Below are positions 17,604 to 25,999 of a stretch of 64,000 nucleotides of DNA, piece by piece. Each line of letters opens with the position of its first letter. The first letter of the stretch is position 1. Under the pieces are notes generated by a model that had not been told where the DNA came from, searched no databases, and was given only the letters and a program-made list of their open reading frames with translations. Both the position numbers and the translations under genes were made by a program. The stretch comes from Lachnospiraceae bacterium JLR.KK008 (GTDB lineage: Bacteria > Bacillota > Clostridia > Lachnospirales > Lachnospiraceae), in NCBI GenBank assembly GCA_037015955.1, contig CP143548.1:1978001-2042000 (forward strand), given 5' to 3'.

Positions 17604-18635
17604 ATGAGAAAGAAAAAGAATGTTACATTCAGCGATATTGCAAAATATACCAACTTTTCCAAGACTACCATTTCCCGATATTTCAATGATCCGGACTCCC
17701 TCACTCTGGAAAACCAGGAAATTATTTCCGCGGCGCTAGAAAAACTGGATTACAAAGAAAACAAGGTTGCACGTATTCTTGCTAATGGAAATACGGAATT
17801 TATCGGTATCATCATTCCCAATATGTTTTACCGCTATTATTCCGAAATGATGAACCGTATCCTGTCCACTTATGAAACCTTCGGTTATAAATTTCTTGTC
17901 TTTATCGGAGATCAGGACGAAGAGGCCGAGCGGCGCTATATCAGAGAATTGTTAGCCTATAAGATAGAGGGCCTTATCATTTTAAGCGATACGATCCCCT
18001 CCCGGGAACTGGCGCAGCTTCAGATTCCCATCGTTACCATCGAACGTGAGGATAAATATGTATGCAGTGTAAATACCGATAATTACATGGGCGGAATTCA
18101 GGCCGTCAGTCTGCTGGCAAAACATAACTGTGACGTTTTCCTACACATCAATTCCCCGACACCACCGGAAGTTCCTGCCTTTGGTCGTATTCAGGGATTC
18201 CTGGATTTCTGCGTGGAACATCATCTGGAACACCGGACAGTCTATAAGGAAATGGGTGCCCGTTACGAACTCGTACAGGAAAATATGAAGGAAATCCTGA
18301 CAGAGCTGGAGCAGCGCTATCCTGGCAGAAAAAAAGGGATTTTTGTTTCCAATGATACCCATGCCAATGTCCTCGTCAACCTTCTGGTAAGAAAATATGG
18401 AACACTGCCGGATGATTACCTGATCGTTGGCTTTGACAATTCCCCGATCTCCACGGAAGCGGTTATCCCCATCAGCACGGTCGGTCAGCAAATCGACAAA
18501 ATTGCATACGAAGCAGTCAGTCTTCTCGTAGAGCAGATGAAAGAACGCCAGAAAAGAAAACCGGTCCCCTTGAAAGAACCCATCCACAAGGTGATCGTCC
18601 CTGTCTTAAAACGGCGGGAGACAACAGAAAAATAA
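17604..18635 (+). CDS. LacI-family repressor of the sugar operon
   Basis: A 343-residue regulator. The N-terminal helix-turn-helix (residues 6-27, TFSDIAKYTNFSKTTISRYFN) and hinge helix (ENKVARILANGNT, near 55) are typical, followed by the two-lobed sugar-binding domain: TEFIGIIIPNMFYRYYSEMM, then ending with a TVGQQIDKIAYEAVSLLVEQM helix. It is divergent from the binding-protein/permease/GH32 operon, and matching operators lie in front of both, so it should repress the operon until the sugar or a derivative binds. No ribosome site precedes the ATG and the promoter is almost on top of it, so the messenger may be leaderless. No alternative in-frame start with a site is seen. Confidence 0.92.
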   Translation: MRKKKNVTFSDIAKYTNFSKTTISRYFNDPDSLTLENQEIISAALEKLDYKENKVARILANGNTEFIGIIIPNMFYRYYSEMMNRILSTYETFGYKFLVFIGDQDEEAERRYIRELLAYKIEGLIILSDTIPSRELAQLQIPIVTIEREDKYVCSVNTDNYMGGIQAVSLLAKHNCDVFLHINSPTPPEVPAFGRIQGFLDFCVEHHLEHRTVYKEMGARYELVQENMKEILTELEQRYPGRKKGIFVSNDTHANVLVNLLVRKYGTLPDDYLIVGFDNSPISTEAVIPISTVGQQIDKIAYEAVSLLVEQMKERQKRKPVPLKEPIHKVIVPVLKRRETTEK

Positions 18636-18651
18636 ATATAAATAATATGAA

Positions 18652-18683
18652 ACAGGGAGAGACGCTTCACGCGCTCTCCCTGT
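18652..18683 (+). terminator. Bidirectional terminator between lacI and the SGNH operon
   Basis: A 10-bp perfect stem, ACAGGGAGAG / CTCTCCCTGT, with a 12-nt loop, placed between two convergent genes. On the minus strand it is followed by TTTCATATTATTT and on the plus strand by TATCTTTATC. Neither T run is perfect. Confidence 0.7.
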
Positions 18684-18717
18684 TATCTTTATCATAATAT
18701 TGTCTCTAATGACAGAC

Positions 18718-19746
18718 TCAATTCTGAACTGTCACATCAGACACAGCCATTTCATACGGATTCTCAAACAACTGGCGGTACACATAAGCACCGATCAGTG
18801 CCTGCCCTGTCGCATTGGGATGCAGTCCATCCACAAGATATGAGGATTTACTGGAAAAATCCAGCTCCGGTTCATTGAAAAGATCTATGACCCGAATCCC
18901 CCAGAACGCCGCCATCTGCTGAATCGCCAGCACATACTGGTTCAGGTAATAACCATTCCGGTTTCTCCGCATATACCCTACCCGGCGCAGCGGTGTCATA
19001 AAGACGATCTCACCGTCCGGATACATCTGTTTCAAACCGCACATCATCAGATTGAGACTCCCATAAAAAGTATCGGGTGTCATATCTCCGATCTGTCCGA
19101 TAATCGTACCGTCTTCGTTACGCCCACCGTAGTCATTGGTTCCGCCAAGTACTAGAATCAGGTTGGCATCCCGCGCCATCGTCGGGTAGCGGTCGATCAG
19201 TCTGTCCGGATGAGGCCCCGCTACACTCGAGCCGTTCCATCCATAATTGTTCAGACAGACCGCACCTGCCTTCGCACTGACAACATTGGGAAACGACAGC
19301 GACGTATCGGAAAGTTTATCACCATAAGTAATACTGTCGCCGAGGGCATTGATCTTTATGTCCCCTTCAATGGAAATCTCTCTCCAGAGCGTGGGCTCAG
19401 GCATCACGTAATTCTCCGCCGCGTCTCCGGGAATATATCCGATCATTCCCATATAGTAGATCTGTACCCATCCGTTGTCCATCCTGCTTATCGCGATTGC
19501 AGGCTGCCCTTCTTTCAGAACGCCAAGCACATCCCATGACGTTCCCGGCTGAATATGCACCTGCGTGTCCGCTTTCATCGACAGATAAACGGACATGTCA
19601 ATCTGTGGTCCCTGACCTGCATCGGTCGTAGTCTGTGTCGTCTCGTTTTGTACCGGCTCCTGCGCGGCGACTGTCCTTCCTCCTGCGAAAGAACAGATGC
19701 CGCCAAGCAGGATACCGCCGAGCAGCACTGCTGTTCTTCGTATCAT
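18718..19746 (-). CDS. Secreted SGNH hydrolase with SH3-like domain
   Basis: A 342-residue protein with a signal peptide (residues 1-29, cleavage likely after TVAAQ). A bacterial SH3-like domain lies at about 52-112 (KADTQVHIQPGTSWDVLGVLKEG...GYIPGDAA), a fold that often binds peptidoglycan or wall polymers. The SGNH hydrolase domain follows: INALGDSITYG (block I Ser) near 133, LVLGGTNDYG near 198 and VDGLHPNATG (Asp-His) near 308. Likely a cell-surface esterase that removes acyl groups from a polysaccharide. It is last in the run binding protein - histidine kinase - DUF5722-like - SGNH, 44 bases past the DUF5722-like gene, so it is probably cotranscribed. It differs in architecture from the SGNH protein at 6.8 kb. 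Confidence 0.85.
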   Translation of the reverse strand: MIRRTAVLLGGILLGGICSFAGGRTVAAQEPVQNETTQTTTDAGQGPQIDMSVYLSMKADTQVHIQPGTSWDVLGVLKEGQPAIAISRMDNGWVQIYYMGMIGYIPGDAAENYVMPEPTLWREISIEGDIKINALGDSITYGDKLSDTSLSFPNVVSAKAGAVCLNNYGWNGSSVAGPHPDRLIDRYPTMARDANLILVLGGTNDYGGRNEDGTIIGQIGDMTPDTFYGSLNLMMCGLKQMYPDGEIVFMTPLRRVGYMRRNRNGYYLNQYVLAIQQMAAFWGIRVIDLFNEPELDFSSKSSYLVDGLHPNATGQALIGAYVYRQLFENPYEMAVSDVTVQN

Positions 19747-19790
19747 ACTGCGATCAATCTCCGATCATTTTGCTGATTTGTTCTCATCCC

Positions 19791-21413
19791 TTATCTCGGG
19801 GAGATCACCTGGCTCAGATCGGCAACGCCTCTGAGTGCCAGAGCCTGCTGAAGGTAAGCAGCTGCATTCGGGCCATCCAGGTTTTTATAGCAATCATAGG
19901 TCGTCTTATGGCTGCCGTCAACATTCGTCAGACCATAGATAAGTCCCTGAGGAATCTCCGCTGCAATATCAGACTGTCTGGAGAAGATAAATGTGTCGAT
20001 ATGCTGATTGTTTGCAGCCTGCTGATATGCCAGCACCATTGCTGCACATGCATAGTTCTCACCCTGTGTCGTATTATAACCTGCACCTACCTGAATGGAA
20101 CGTACCTGTCCTGCCGGATTGAGAAGTTCCGGTCTGCACATATAGTCTGTCAGCACTTCGATGTTCTCCATCGTTACATAAGGAGAATTCTCGTTATGTT
20201 TTACAAGATTCTTGTAATATGCGCCGCCTGTCCAGTAAGCTGCCCATGTAAGCGGTACCGGATAAGGATGGTTCATCAGACCCCAGTCAATGTTACCGCC
20301 TGCAATAATCGCATTGTTGAACGCATTGATGAAATCTTTCGCATCATACTTTCCTGCTTCCCGTGTATTGCGGTCCCACTGCTGATCCGTACAGATATTG
20401 ACATGCGCATTGGCATTTTTGCTCTTGATCGCATTGTAGCACAGACGTACCGCTTCCGCATACTCATTGGCATACGCGTTCAGATCGGAAATATTGACAT
20501 AGTTCCACTCATATCTCTTGTTGACTTCGTTACCAACGATCCAGTTATCTACTTTACCGTTCTTATCGTTGCTGAAATGCTCCGCACAGAAAGAAGCAAC
20601 AGCTACCAGATCTTCCACTGCCTGTGCTTCCGCCGTATTCAGGGCATAGTGAGGGCTGTTAAACCCGTCTCTGGAAAGCGGATGAAGGAAATGGCCGTTT
20701 CTGCCATTGTTCTCATTCAGGAAGATTGCTGTAATCTGGATTCCGTTCCTGCCGAGCGTACCGAAGATATGCTCATACTCTGCGACAAGAACACCGTTCA
20801 TCTGATAGGTCTTTCCGTTGTATGTATAGTTGATCGTAGGATAAGCCGGGTTATCCGTAGGCCCTAACATTCTGTTGACAGAAATGTTGTAAAGCACCTG
20901 TTTAACACCCAAATCCTGAAGTTCTCCGTTTGACAGCTTTGCCGGATCAATCAGAAGACCTTTCAGCCCTGTTTCTGTTCTGGCAAAAGTCTTTGTTGCG
21001 AGCGCTTCCGGGTTTACGATAAATGCACCCGAATTGAGCGGCACATACTGTCCGCCCTGCACTGCGGCTACGATAAATTTGTCGTACAGACGGGAATTGG
21101 CACTGTCTGCATTGAGCGGTGTCGTGAACGTAGCGTTTGCCGCTGCCGGAACACTTGCCAATGCACTTGTCGTGATCCCATCCGAATAGATCGGCTCTGC
21201 GAACAGGTATAACATCCCATCATCGCTGGCCGGAGCAGCAGTCGCAGCTGCCACAACATTGACATTACTGCCGCTGATCGCTGCCTGCACATTCATGCCT
21301 GCCGGGGCTGCCTCCACCACACTGACATCGTTACCTACGCCGCCGGTTACCCCCAGCAGTAACGCGGAAACGATGCCTGCGGCAAGAATGCGCATCATCT
21401 TTTTTTGTTTCAT
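19791..21413 (-). CDS. Secreted DUF5722-like protein, probable glycoside hydrolase
   Basis: A 540-residue exported protein with a signal peptide (about 1-35, hydrophobic ILAAGIVSALLLGVTGG) and an alanine-rich linker (40-62). The body is a predicted beta/alpha barrel. VDNWIVGNEVNKR places Glu296 after Asn, the usual acid/base position of clan A glycoside hydrolases, and VTMENIEVL near residue 405 is a candidate nucleophile strand. The whole pattern matches what I know as DUF5722, for which no substrate is known to me. It is followed 44 bases later by a secreted SGNH esterase and preceded by a sensor kinase, so a polysaccharide-degrading role is plausible but inferred. Confidence 0.65.
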   Translation of the reverse strand: MKQKKMMRILAAGIVSALLLGVTGGVGNDVSVVEAAPAGMNVQAAISGSNVNVVAAATAAPASDDGMLYLFAEPIYSDGITTSALASVPAAANATFTTPLNADSANSRLYDKFIVAAVQGGQYVPLNSGAFIVNPEALATKTFARTETGLKGLLIDPAKLSNGELQDLGVKQVLYNISVNRMLGPTDNPAYPTINYTYNGKTYQMNGVLVAEYEHIFGTLGRNGIQITAIFLNENNGRNGHFLHPLSRDGFNSPHYALNTAEAQAVEDLVAVASFCAEHFSNDKNGKVDNWIVGNEVNKRYEWNYVNISDLNAYANEYAEAVRLCYNAIKSKNANAHVNICTDQQWDRNTREAGKYDAKDFINAFNNAIIAGGNIDWGLMNHPYPVPLTWAAYWTGGAYYKNLVKHNENSPYVTMENIEVLTDYMCRPELLNPAGQVRSIQVGAGYNTTQGENYACAAMVLAYQQAANNQHIDTFIFSRQSDIAAEIPQGLIYGLTNVDGSHKTTYDCYKNLDGPNAAAYLQQALALRGVADLSQVISPR

Positions 21414-21499
21414 ACGTTATTGTCCTCCTTCATAAGTAATTGTACGTTACATTATCATTCTATCAAAATAACCTCACAGCCGCAACTGTTTTGCATACT

Positions 21500-24448
21500 T
21501 TAGTCCCTTTTCTCAAAAATTTCGGCAACTACATTGCCCAGCAGCTCCAGATTGACCGGTTTGGCCACATGGGCATCCATACCGGCATCCAGCGCATTCT
21601 TAATATCTTCTGCAAACGCATTGGCAGTCATGGCGATGATCGGGATCGTCTTCGCCAGCGGATGATCACAGGCGCGAATTGCCCGTGTCGCTTCATATCC
21701 GTTCATAACCGGCATCTGTACATCCATCAGGATCAGATCATATTGTCCGGGCTGCGACTGCTGGAATTTTTCCAGAGCGATCTGTCCGTTTTCAGCCATC
21801 TCACAAGTCGCCCCGGCCATATCAAGCAGCTCCACAAGAATCTCCGAATTCAATTCATTGTCTTCCGCCGCCAGAATATGTTTTCCTGACAGACTGCCGG
21901 ATGAGGGCTCTTTCTTCGGAATAATCTCTTTTTTCTCCCGCAGCCGCTCCACTGTCTGTTTGAAGTTGGTGAGGAAAAACGGTTTCGGGAGAAATCCGTC
22001 AATTCCCGCAGAAACAGCCTCTTCTTCAATTTCGCTCCAGTCATAGGCAGTGAGAACCATAATCAGCGTATCGGACGATATGATCTCCCTGATCCGGCGA
22101 GCCGTCTCAACACCGCCCATATCCGGCATTTTCCAGTCAATCAGCACAAAGTCAAAATCGTTGCCCTCTTCATGTGCCTGTTCCACCATTTTTACAGCAT
22201 CCAGACCCCTTACCGCAAATTCTGCCGCCACGCCTGCGCTTCTCATTGCACCAGCCACACTTGTACAGACATCTTCCTCATCGTCCACAATAAGTGTATG
22301 CGTCACTCCATATTTTTTCCAGAACTCTTTGTCGACGCCCTGATCCTGCATACGCAGCTCCAGATTCACATGGAAAGCGGTACCCTTCCCCGGTTCGCTC
22401 TCTACCGTGATCGTCCCTCCCATTAGATCGACGAGGTTTTTTGTGATCGCCATGCCAAGTCCGGTACCCTGAATGCGATTCGTCGTGCTGTTAATCTCCC
22501 TGGTAAACGGCTGGAAGATTGTGTCGATATATTTTTGGGACATTCCGATGCCATTATCCTGGATTGTAAACTGCAGATTGACATAGTTTTTCGTATCCTG
22601 AGGCATCTGCCGGATAATCATTTCTATACAGCCGCCCGGCTTTGTATACTTTACGGAATTAGACAGAATATTAATCAATATCTGGTTAATGCGCAGCTTA
22701 TCGCCAAGCAGATGTTCCACTTTTACATCATAGACGGAAATCTCAAATGTCTGCCGCCTTGCTTTTGCCTGCGGCCGTATGATCGTTCCCAGCTCCTCCA
22801 CGATCTCCGCCAGGCTGATCTCCGAAATATTCAGCGTTGTCTTGCCGGATTCAATCTTACTCATGTCAAGGACATCATTGATCAAGCCAAGCAAATGCTG
22901 GCTGGAAGCTGTAATCTTCCTCGTGTGATCCCTAACTTTTTCCGCATCGTCTGCATCTCTCTGTAAGAGAGTGCACAGGCCGACTACCGCATTCATCGGT
23001 GTGCGAATATCATGACTCATATTGCTGAGAAACGCACTCTTGGACTGGTTCGCCACTTCGGCAATTTCCAGTGCCTGCTCCAACGCCTGCTCTCTTTGTT
23101 TATCCAGCGTTTTATCAAAAAAGGAAACGATCAGTTTCTCCGTATCATCAATTATTACCTTATACAATGTCTCGGTAAACCAGAGATGTTCTCCCGTTGT
23201 CCTGTGAACCCGTTCTCCTTCCGATACAATGGAAGAACCCGGTTCCATCCTTCTGATTTCCTGTCTGCCGACCATTTGTTCCTCTTCTCTTCGCTCTCTC
23301 CGAAGTACGGTAAAGTCAGCCTTCACTTCTTCCAGCGGAATTCCCAGAACCCGTTCTATATTCGGACTTATGTACTCTACTTCATAGTCGCCCGTCGTAA
23401 ACATGGCGTAGACGTCATCCGTATTGTTTGTCAGAATTCCAAACAGCTGTTCGCGATACTTGACTTCCTGTTCCACTTCCATAATATCTTTGTGGCTTCT
23501 CCATAATAGCAGCATAAAAGAGGCAAAAACAATCATTGATGCGCCGACAAGAAAGATAAAGATCTGAGAACTTTTCAGCACCTGATCCGCCTGCGTCATA
23601 ATGACCCGATTGGGAATGATTGTGATCAGATACCAGCCGTTTGTGATCTCAATCGGCACATAGGCATACACATACTCTTCGGATCGGTAGAAAAAGCGGG
23701 CTACACCGGTCTTTCCTTCCGTCAGTGCATTGCGAAAGCTCTCCGATATATCCACACTGTTCTCCTCAAGATTGATCACATCGAACACATTACGAAAAGT
23801 ACGATTACTGTTGCGATGCTCCGAACGAATCAGAATATCTCCCGATGAATTCACCACATAGGAAAAACCTGCATTATTATAGAAGGAAAGCGAAAATTCT
23901 TCCGCGATTGACGAAAGAAGCTGCTCTTTCTTAAGCAGTCCTCTCGCTCCATCCATAAACTGAAAACACTCGTAATATCCCATCATCCTCTGGCCGGTGT
24001 CTTCACTTAGATATGGCTCCTCAATACCACTGCCGGAAAAGCCCTCATAGCCTGCCAGCTGTTCGTCGGACAGTTGTGCGATCTCAATATTGGTTCCGCC
24101 CTGCTTAGAATACAATACGCCATTGTCCAGGTCTACGACAGAATAATTGGCACCGGTTTCACCGAACGCATTCAGTTTGGCCATGATCGCCTCTTCGTCC
24201 CAGGAATATCTCTGTTCGAGATTCAACGTAATTCCGTGCAGCATTTCCATATCTTTTGTGATATACACTTCAAATGCGTGAGCGCCCTGTGACGTCACTT
24301 CTCTCACATCCGTGACAGACTTCATCCAGAGAGACTCCTGCACCCCCGTCATATACTCTCTGCCTCCGGCCAGAATCAGTACTGTTGACAAGACTGCCAG
24401 CAGTATACCCATCTTTTTCCTTCCAGTCATAGCCTGTTGCTCCTTCAA
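21500..24448 (-). CDS. Hybrid sensor histidine kinase with two receivers
   Basis: A 982-residue membrane sensor. TM1 is at about 13-29, a large extracellular region (about 40-285) has the look of a double Cache domain (YSVVDLDNGVLYSK; FSYVVNSSGDILIR), and TM2 is at about 295-316. In the cytosol come PAS (about 335-445), HisKA with His479 in SNMSHDIRTPMN, HATPase (N box NILSNSVKYT near 592, G boxes DNGIGMS and GTGLGMAI), and receiver 1 with Asp771 and receiver 2 with Asp909. No HPt or DNA-binding domain follows, so output needs another protein. It starts 37 bases past the orphan binding lipoprotein gene, which may feed it ligand. Downstream come the DUF5722-like and SGNH genes. Confidence 0.93.
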   Translation of the reverse strand: MKEQQAMTGRKKMGILLAVLSTVLILAGGREYMTGVQESLWMKSVTDVREVTSQGAHAFEVYITKDMEMLHGITLNLEQRYSWDEEAIMAKLNAFGETGANYSVVDLDNGVLYSKQGGTNIEIAQLSDEQLAGYEGFSGSGIEEPYLSEDTGQRMMGYYECFQFMDGARGLLKKEQLLSSIAEEFSLSFYNNAGFSYVVNSSGDILIRSEHRNSNRTFRNVFDVINLEENSVDISESFRNALTEGKTGVARFFYRSEEYVYAYVPIEITNGWYLITIIPNRVIMTQADQVLKSSQIFIFLVGASMIVFASFMLLLWRSHKDIMEVEQEVKYREQLFGILTNNTDDVYAMFTTGDYEVEYISPNIERVLGIPLEEVKADFTVLRRERREEEQMVGRQEIRRMEPGSSIVSEGERVHRTTGEHLWFTETLYKVIIDDTEKLIVSFFDKTLDKQREQALEQALEIAEVANQSKSAFLSNMSHDIRTPMNAVVGLCTLLQRDADDAEKVRDHTRKITASSQHLLGLINDVLDMSKIESGKTTLNISEISLAEIVEELGTIIRPQAKARRQTFEISVYDVKVEHLLGDKLRINQILINILSNSVKYTKPGGCIEMIIRQMPQDTKNYVNLQFTIQDNGIGMSQKYIDTIFQPFTREINSTTNRIQGTGLGMAITKNLVDLMGGTITVESEPGKGTAFHVNLELRMQDQGVDKEFWKKYGVTHTLIVDDEEDVCTSVAGAMRSAGVAAEFAVRGLDAVKMVEQAHEEGNDFDFVLIDWKMPDMGGVETARRIREIISSDTLIMVLTAYDWSEIEEEAVSAGIDGFLPKPFFLTNFKQTVERLREKKEIIPKKEPSSGSLSGKHILAAEDNELNSEILVELLDMAGATCEMAENGQIALEKFQQSQPGQYDLILMDVQMPVMNGYEATRAIRACDHPLAKTIPIIAMTANAFAEDIKNALDAGMDAHVAKPVNLELLGNVVAEIFEKRD

Positions 24449-24485
24449 ACTCTTGTATTATTCTGGTCTTATTTCAACTGTTTTT

Positions 24486-25790
24486 TTATGTATCAAGAAG
24501 ATCGGAAAGATATGACAGCGCTTTCTCTGCGCTCATTCCCTGCAACATCTCCTCACAACACTTTGTCAAAGCATTATCTAAAGGCAGTTTCAATCTATAA
24601 TCCGAACCGATCACACTCTGCCCGTTCGTGAGATACGGCAATACGGGCGCTATCGTCTGATCTGCAGGAATCCGGTCGTCCTTCAGCGGCGTAAACGAAT
24701 TCTGACTGTCACAATACTCCCACACGACGTCCGGCCGTGTCAGATATTCTACGAGCCTTTTGGCATCTTCCAGATGAGCGCTGTCAGCGCTCACGCTGAC
24801 ACAAGTATTGACTTCTTCCACAAGGACACTGCCGTCATCCAGCACCGGAAGCGGATAAACTTCATAGGCAAAATCAGGTTTCATGGCACTCACTCTCACC
24901 GAAACCCAGCCACCCGCTATCATAAAAGGCCGTTCCCCGGTTGAAAAGATGTCCAGATCATCTGAGATCGGGTCCGTTACCAGCGCTTCCTCACAGTCAA
25001 ACCAGCCTTTTTCTATCATTTCTCCGACCATTTCTATACCAGGCTGCAGTGTCTCCACAATATCCGCTTCTCCACGGTTGAATTTTTCGATCTCTCCAGC
25101 CGTGTCTTCCTTCTGATAGACAGGATACAGGCCTTTGGCAACGATCAGACTCCGCAGAGAAGTATAGTTGTTGGCAACAATCGGAGTGATACCCTGGGAA
25201 ACAAAATAATCGCATACCTGTGTGAACTCTTCCAGATTCGTCGGAACTTTCTGCCCGTGCTCTTCCAGCATATCGAGGTTCACATGCAGCACATAGGCGG
25301 CAATACAGGTTGGCAGAAAATAGACGCTGCCGTCCTCTTCCACAAACTGGCTCCGTGCCAGAACATCAAAATTATCTACCGTAGTCAGGCCTGACAAATC
25401 TGCCAGCATGTTTTCCGCACGGAGCGCCAGCATACGATCATGATCGATCATCACAATGTCATCCATATTCCCGGTGTCCGCCCTTTTTTCAAAAGCATCC
25501 CAGTAGATGCTCGTTCCTTTGATGCTTTCATAAGTTACCGTTATATGTTCATTTTCATCCATAAATCCGTGAAGTGAGTTTTCGATTGCCACAAGATCCA
25601 GCGCATCCGCCTTATGGCCGAGGAACGTGAGCTTTTCCTCTTTTTCGCCGTTTTGCCCCTCTTCTTCTTCCAAAATGATATTGATATTTTGATTCTGTTC
25701 CGAACAGCCAACGACCAGTCCGCTTATCACGACTGTGGCGACTAAAAAGGCCACTATCCTCTTCGCTCTTTTATATGTAATCTGTCTCAT
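24486..25790 (-). CDS. Orphan solute-binding lipoprotein upstream of the sensor kinase
   Basis: A 434-residue sugar-type binding protein. The signal peptide ends LVVGC (lipobox Cys29), followed by an acidic linker rich in Glu (EEEEGQNGEKEE). The family-1 binding-protein body is intact: AIENSLHGFMDENEHITVTYESI, DDIVMIDHDRMLAL, GERPFMIAGGWVSVRV. Start chosen at ATG 25790, after GGGAGG; the longer frame has no site and would add charge before the signal peptide. No permease or ATPase is nearby. It heads a run with the hybrid kinase, so it more likely presents a ligand to the kinase's extracellular domain than serves import; use with a distant transporter cannot be excluded. Confidence 0.9.
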   Translation of the reverse strand: MRQITYKRAKRIVAFLVATVVISGLVVGCSEQNQNINIILEEEEGQNGEKEEKLTFLGHKADALDLVAIENSLHGFMDENEHITVTYESIKGTSIYWDAFEKRADTGNMDDIVMIDHDRMLALRAENMLADLSGLTTVDNFDVLARSQFVEEDGSVYFLPTCIAAYVLHVNLDMLEEHGQKVPTNLEEFTQVCDYFVSQGITPIVANNYTSLRSLIVAKGLYPVYQKEDTAGEIEKFNRGEADIVETLQPGIEMVGEMIEKGWFDCEEALVTDPISDDLDIFSTGERPFMIAGGWVSVRVSAMKPDFAYEVYPLPVLDDGSVLVEEVNTCVSVSADSAHLEDAKRLVEYLTRPDVVWEYCDSQNSFTPLKDDRIPADQTIAPVLPYLTNGQSVIGSDYRLKLPLDNALTKCCEEMLQGMSAEKALSYLSDLLDT

Positions 25791-25824
25791 TTTTTCCCTC
25801 CCGAGCCAATGCCGTAATATCAAG

Positions 25825-25853
25825 ATTTTATCACTTTTCTCCTTTATTTGCAA
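25825..25853 (-). promoter_or_regulatory. Sigma-A promoter of the binding protein - kinase operon
   Basis: Minus strand TTGCAA, 17-bp spacer, TAAAAT with upstream TGA (extended -10), ending 34 bases before the start codon. Confidence 0.7.
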
Positions 25854-25999
25854 CTGTATGAACGGCCGGAACAGACAACATTTCCCCAGACCCCCTGTCC
25901 ATTTCCCATATTTTCTGCTATACTGAGTACCAGTGCCACCGGTGACTGATTCATTTGACAGTCACGTCTGGCACAAGTATCCGAAAAGGAAGTTTGATT

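Noticed and set aside
19635-20867. 410-codon plus-strand frame opposite the DUF5722-like gene
   Set aside because: Cysteine- and arginine-rich antisense translation; the minus-strand gene has a signal peptide, a conserved core and operon context.
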